From assembly GCA_905215385.1 (NCBI GenBank), contig CAJMPY010000002.1, positions 107,923 through 171,922 of the forward strand: a stretch of 64,000 bases of DNA, read 5' to 3'. Shown here one piece after another: positions 60,992 through 64,000 of the stretch (positions are counted from its first letter, which is position 1; the number at the start of each line of letters is the position of its first letter). The position numbers and the translations under genes were made by a program. The stretch is from an uncultured bacterium (GTDB taxonomy: Bacteria > Actinomycetota > Coriobacteriia > Coriobacteriales > Coriobacteriaceae). The notes below the pieces were generated by a model, which was given only the letters and a program-made list of their open reading frames with translations, made no database searches and was not told the origin of the DNA.

Positions 60992-61261
60992 ATGGACAAC
61001 AACACGCTGCTATTCCAGGACAAAGGTTCGGGTAGGTTTAAAGACGTTAAGATCTACCCCAATCGTATCGAGGTGCTCAAGAAGGGCACTTTTGGCGACA
61101 GGCACACCGAGATTGTCTACCTTAAGGACATCACGGGGGTCAACAGGATCAAGGGTCGCGACGTTTTCCTGCGTAACAGGCTGTTGACCGCTTGCGTCTT
61201 TAGCCTGAGTAGCCGTGCGAAGGCCCAGGAATTTGTGAAAGCTCTGAACATGGTGATGTAG
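60992..61261 (+). CDS. Small PH-like hypothetical protein
   Basis: 89 residues, a beta-rich protein (NTLLFQDKGSGRFKDVKIYPNRIEVLKKG, then EIVYLKDITGVNRI) that looks like a bacterial PH-type (DUF4429-like) domain. ATG 60992 preferred with GGGAG upstream; GTG 60983 also possible. Unknown role. Confidence 0.55.
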   Translation: MDNNTLLFQDKGSGRFKDVKIYPNRIEVLKKGTFGDRHTEIVYLKDITGVNRIKGRDVFLRNRLLTACVFSLSSRAKAQEFVKALNMVM

Positions 61262-61289
61262 CCGATAGCGGCGTTCGGGCCAAGGTAAA

Positions 61290-61324
61290 AATCGGGGCGC
61301 AGAACGGTATTCTGCGCCCCGATT
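61290..61324 (-). terminator. Terminator of the PI-PLC gene
   Basis: A perfect 15-bp stem (61290-61304 with 61310-61324), then T's on the minus strand. It may also stop the small PH-like gene from the other side. Confidence 0.85.
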
Positions 61325-61353
61325 GAGTTAATGCGCCCAAAAGACTGGCTTGC

Positions 61354-63840
61354 CTATTCGTTAACGTCCTCGGTATTGTCGCGGTCACTGGCAAGCATTG
61401 CTGCACCTGCGACCGTTGTCGCCACGGCGGCGGCAGCGAGCCCGGCGGCAACGCCAGAGCCGTCGCCCGTGTTGGCGAGCTTTCCGCCCGAGCTCTTGCC
61501 CTGGTCTCTCTTGTTGCTCTTGCCGTTCTTGTCGGCGCCGCCTGCGTTGGAACCCGTGTCGCTGCCGGTGCCGCCCGCACTGCCCGAGGCCGCTACGGTA
61601 AAGCTTGCGGCTCCGTCGCTGGCGAGCGTGTAGTTCTGCGCCGCGTCGCCCAAGAGACCGTTCACGCGCACCCAGTACGTTCCTGCGGCAAATGTTTCGC
61701 CCTCGGCCATTGCCGTGCCCGGAGCGCCGTCCGCGTCGTGCACAAACTCGAGCTGGGCCGTGCAGGCATCGGTTTCGAGCTTGCCCTCGAGTGATGCCGC
61801 AATCTTGGCGCGCACGTCTTCGCCGGCCTTAAGGCCTTCGAGTCCCTCAAAATGGGGCGTCAGCGCGCGTGGATCGATATCGATGGGCACAGAGCCCTGC
61901 AGCCCCGTAACGGTCTCGTTGCCCAGGGCGTCGACATCCACGTATTCAATGGCAAACGCATGGCCCGAAGCTGTCGCGTTGAGCGCGTTGCTGCTGTCGA
62001 CGAGACGGAAATGACCCTCGCCAACGGTCTTGCCATCCTGGAGTGAGGCATCGCTCAGCGAGTCGCCGTATGTCATGCGCATACGGGTCGGGAGGTAGTA
62101 CGAAGCCGACTGCGTGTGCTTCGCATCGTAATTGCGCTGATAGATGCTCCGGGCCAGCGCCGCATCAACAAAGTCGGATGCGATGATGCCAATGTGCTTG
62201 AGGTAATCTGACTTTGTATCCTCGGTGCCGCTGGGATTGATGTACGGGCTCTTGTACAGATGCTCGTTGACTACTCGTGCCGAGGTAAAAGGATTGCCTC
62301 CGTGCGACAAGCCCGTGCAGCTGGTGTAGTTGATAGACCAGCAACGCTCCTGGACTTGCACCTTGGCCCTGTCATCGTCCACGACGTCCACCTTGTTGCG
62401 CGTGCGCCCGGTCGTTTCCTTCAGCGCATTATCGACCCAGCTGAGCTTGTCGGTTCCCGTGAGTTTGTACTTGTCCTGGGCGTATACCTTGGTGCAATAG
62501 GGCTCTTTGTCGCCTGTTTCCCCCGCGGCTTCAAAGCCCCGCGCGTCTTGGACGAGACACATAGTGGTGCTGTCGGAGTGAGCCTTGATCTTGTCATCCC
62601 ATTCGGTAAGGTTGAGGCCCCACGTATGGCCGCTTGCACTGTTGCCGGCGAGCCTAAATCGACGCAGCAGAACGATCTTTCCGCGCACCTCGCCCAGCGT
62701 GGGGACGTGGCTCGACGTGTAGAACAGGTTGGGGTTATCGGCCATAACCTTGGCGAAGGCCGTCGTTATGCTTTCGTCGGTAGCCTCATCGTTGCCGCGC
62801 GATACGAGCATGATGAGCGCTTCTGACAGGTTTTCGTTCAAAAACGTTTTGAAGTACCCGATGACATCGGAGAGATGCAGATAGTTCCCGTCTTTTTTGA
62901 GTAGGTAGAAAATCCCGTGGTCGATACCGGGGTCGTCGCCCTTTCCGAGTCGGATATCAAAATAGCGGATTCCCTCGAGCAACTGCGTGGGAATGTAATC
63001 CTGCTGGCATTTTACTTGCGAGGATTGGGGCTCAGTGTCGTTGTCCACGCTGCAGGTGCCCGAATCGTGCGTACCCGGGATGCTCAGCTCGTCGAGGAAC
63101 TTGTTGTCGTCGACGTATTTCATCCAACATGGCCCATCGACGTAGCTGCTGTACGTGATCCAGTCGAGGCTGCTAACCGTGGCATCGTTCTTTTTCATGT
63201 CGTAACCGATAAGTTCGAGCTCCCACGGAATGCTCTTACTCTTATGGCAGATCTTATTGTTGTCCTGGTCTTTGCCGTTCGATTCTATTGCCAAGTACTT
63301 AATGTCTTTTTTCTCGGTTTCTTTCTCGACCGTGCGGTCTCGGATGATATAGGTTCCGTTTGATTGACGCTCGAACGCAAAAGCGCGGCTGGGCTTGTTG
63401 TCATACTCGCCGCCCCATACGTGGATGACCTTTCCGTCTTTGTCCGAGTCGTCGTCGACCGACCAAATGCTGTAGCCCGTCTTTTTATGCTCTTCGAAAT
63501 TGAGCAAGGTGCGGATAGCATACCAGTTTGTATCGTCATTCTTGGTCGTTACGTTCTCAAGGATGAGCTTGTTGGACGTACCGTCATTAAACAGGTGGCA
63601 GACGTTGCCGCGAACGTTGCCGTCTTGGTTGACGCTTGCAGTACGAAAATAGCCCGCGGGGCGAAGGCGAATGACGAAATTACCGAGGTGCTCCGCCGGT
63701 TTGGGCGTGTCGTCTGCAAATGCCGCTCGCAGGGGAATGCCCGGTGCCGCGGTTTCTGGCAGGCTTGCAAGCGGCGACAGCGCCGCAAGACCTAAGCCCA
63801 GCGTAAATGCTCGGCGGCTGATGGCATGGTGTTCGGTCAT
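61354..63840 (-). CDS. Secreted, wall-anchored PI-PLC-X domain protein
   Basis: 828 residues. A twin-arginine leader (SRRAFTLGLGLAALS) is followed by a beta-rich, lectin-like ~190-residue region. The PI-PLC X domain begins near residue 245 with SIPGTHDSGT and EGIRYFDIRLGKGDD and has a second His in DHGIFYL, the two acid-base histidines of the family. Near the end an Ala/Gly/Ser linker precedes KLANTGD, a hydrophobic span and a short charged tail, an LPXTG-type sorting variant (the tail is acidic, not basic, which is odd). It should be exported and fixed to the wall, and may cleave phosphatidylinositol or GPI-linked lipids. GGAGGAG precedes the ATG. Confidence 0.85.
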   Translation of the reverse strand: MTEHHAISRRAFTLGLGLAALSPLASLPETAAPGIPLRAAFADDTPKPAEHLGNFVIRLRPAGYFRTASVNQDGNVRGNVCHLFNDGTSNKLILENVTTKNDDTNWYAIRTLLNFEEHKKTGYSIWSVDDDSDKDGKVIHVWGGEYDNKPSRAFAFERQSNGTYIIRDRTVEKETEKKDIKYLAIESNGKDQDNNKICHKSKSIPWELELIGYDMKKNDATVSSLDWITYSSYVDGPCWMKYVDDNKFLDELSIPGTHDSGTCSVDNDTEPQSSQVKCQQDYIPTQLLEGIRYFDIRLGKGDDPGIDHGIFYLLKKDGNYLHLSDVIGYFKTFLNENLSEALIMLVSRGNDEATDESITTAFAKVMADNPNLFYTSSHVPTLGEVRGKIVLLRRFRLAGNSASGHTWGLNLTEWDDKIKAHSDSTTMCLVQDARGFEAAGETGDKEPYCTKVYAQDKYKLTGTDKLSWVDNALKETTGRTRNKVDVVDDDRAKVQVQERCWSINYTSCTGLSHGGNPFTSARVVNEHLYKSPYINPSGTEDTKSDYLKHIGIIASDFVDAALARSIYQRNYDAKHTQSASYYLPTRMRMTYGDSLSDASLQDGKTVGEGHFRLVDSSNALNATASGHAFAIEYVDVDALGNETVTGLQGSVPIDIDPRALTPHFEGLEGLKAGEDVRAKIAASLEGKLETDACTAQLEFVHDADGAPGTAMAEGETFAAGTYWVRVNGLLGDAAQNYTLASDGAASFTVAASGSAGGTGSDTGSNAGGADKNGKSNKRDQGKSSGGKLANTGDGSGVAAGLAAAAVATTVAGAAMLASDRDNTEDVNE

Positions 63841-64000
63841 AACTCCTCCATTCGCAGCGTGCGGTTATGCGATAGTTTTGGTCACTATACTGCCCAGATG
63901 TTTAAAGATGCTGGTTTAATTGTCTGCGCGGCGCAATAAATCGGTGGGCCTTGATTCTCATTTTCATTGCAACAGCCTCAGGACTCAGCGCAACGCGTTG
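63841..64000. other. Upstream region of the PI-PLC gene
   Basis: Holds a minus-strand -10-like TATAGT at about 63886-63891 and no gene. The last 60 bases show nothing I can assign. Confidence 0.35.

Noticed and set aside
1..64000. tRNA or rRNA genes
   Set aside because: I read the intergenic regions on both strands and found no cloverleaf or rRNA-like sequence; a tRNA inside a coding region cannot be excluded by eye.

Overview
The window is a high-GC, gene-dense chromosomal segment. It most resembles an anaerobic actinobacterium of the class Coriobacteriia, probably Collinsella or a close relative. This is an inference from content: an NAD(P)H-linked [FeFe] hydrogenase, formate-tetrahydrofolate ligase, a class II superoxide reductase, a FucO-type reductase, PTS alpha-glucoside uptake, a sortase-type wall-anchored lipase, and short palindromic repeats carrying a TTGGGGACGG core. 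I see no rRNA, tRNA, CRISPR array, insertion sequence, integrase or phage module.

Layout. 1-1652: Ser/Thr kinase (cut by the window edge) and FHA protein, minus strand. 2161-4404: DEAD-box RNA helicase with an Arg/Gly-rich tail. 5026-5787: flavodoxin-ferredoxin (EFR1) protein. 6068-10555: PTS operon (EIIA, BglG/LicT antiterminator, EIICB, GH4 6-phospho-alpha-glucosidase) behind a promoter and an RAT-like antiterminator hairpin. 10828-16897: four tightly packed genes for a GltD-like/NuoF-like electron-input subunit, the [FeFe] hydrogenase, a lipoprotein binding protein and a fused ABC permease-ATPase. 17113-24890: orphan RelB-like antitoxin with repeats in its 3' end, CPBP protease, YgiQ radical SAM, DUF1275 membrane protein, a lower-GC LURP-one-like gene, fucO and an M42 peptidase.

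25028-29813: an HTH-HipA fusion kinase, mnmA, cysK with a divergent Rrf2 regulator, and a small holin-like membrane protein. 30137-39343: YerC, AddB/AddA-like recombination nuclease, DUF3284 protein, and a frameshifted lower-GC MFS transporter. 39584-46880: dnaE and a SWIM/SNF2 helicase. 47031-51842: superoxide reductase, a NadE-like protein lacking the expected catalytic motifs, and ruvCAB behind an SOS box. 51987-57573: fhs, a membrane protein with TRV motifs, a CDF cation transporter and a zinc-ribbon protein. 57690-63840: a DUF protein whose SHOCT domain lies out of frame, ADP-ribosylglycohydrolase with a small partner, YhcG-type nuclease, a small PH-like protein, and a Tat-exported wall-anchored PI-PLC.

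The genes fit a fermentative gut anaerobe that imports alpha-glucosides by PTS, disposes of electrons as H2 or propanediol, and manages oxygen stress with superoxide reductase. Most genes are housekeeping. The unusual material lies in the degenerate NAD synthetase, the HTH-HipA fusion, the hydrogenase-linked ABC fusion, the repeat-invaded antitoxin, and the out-of-frame SHOCT and MFS genes.
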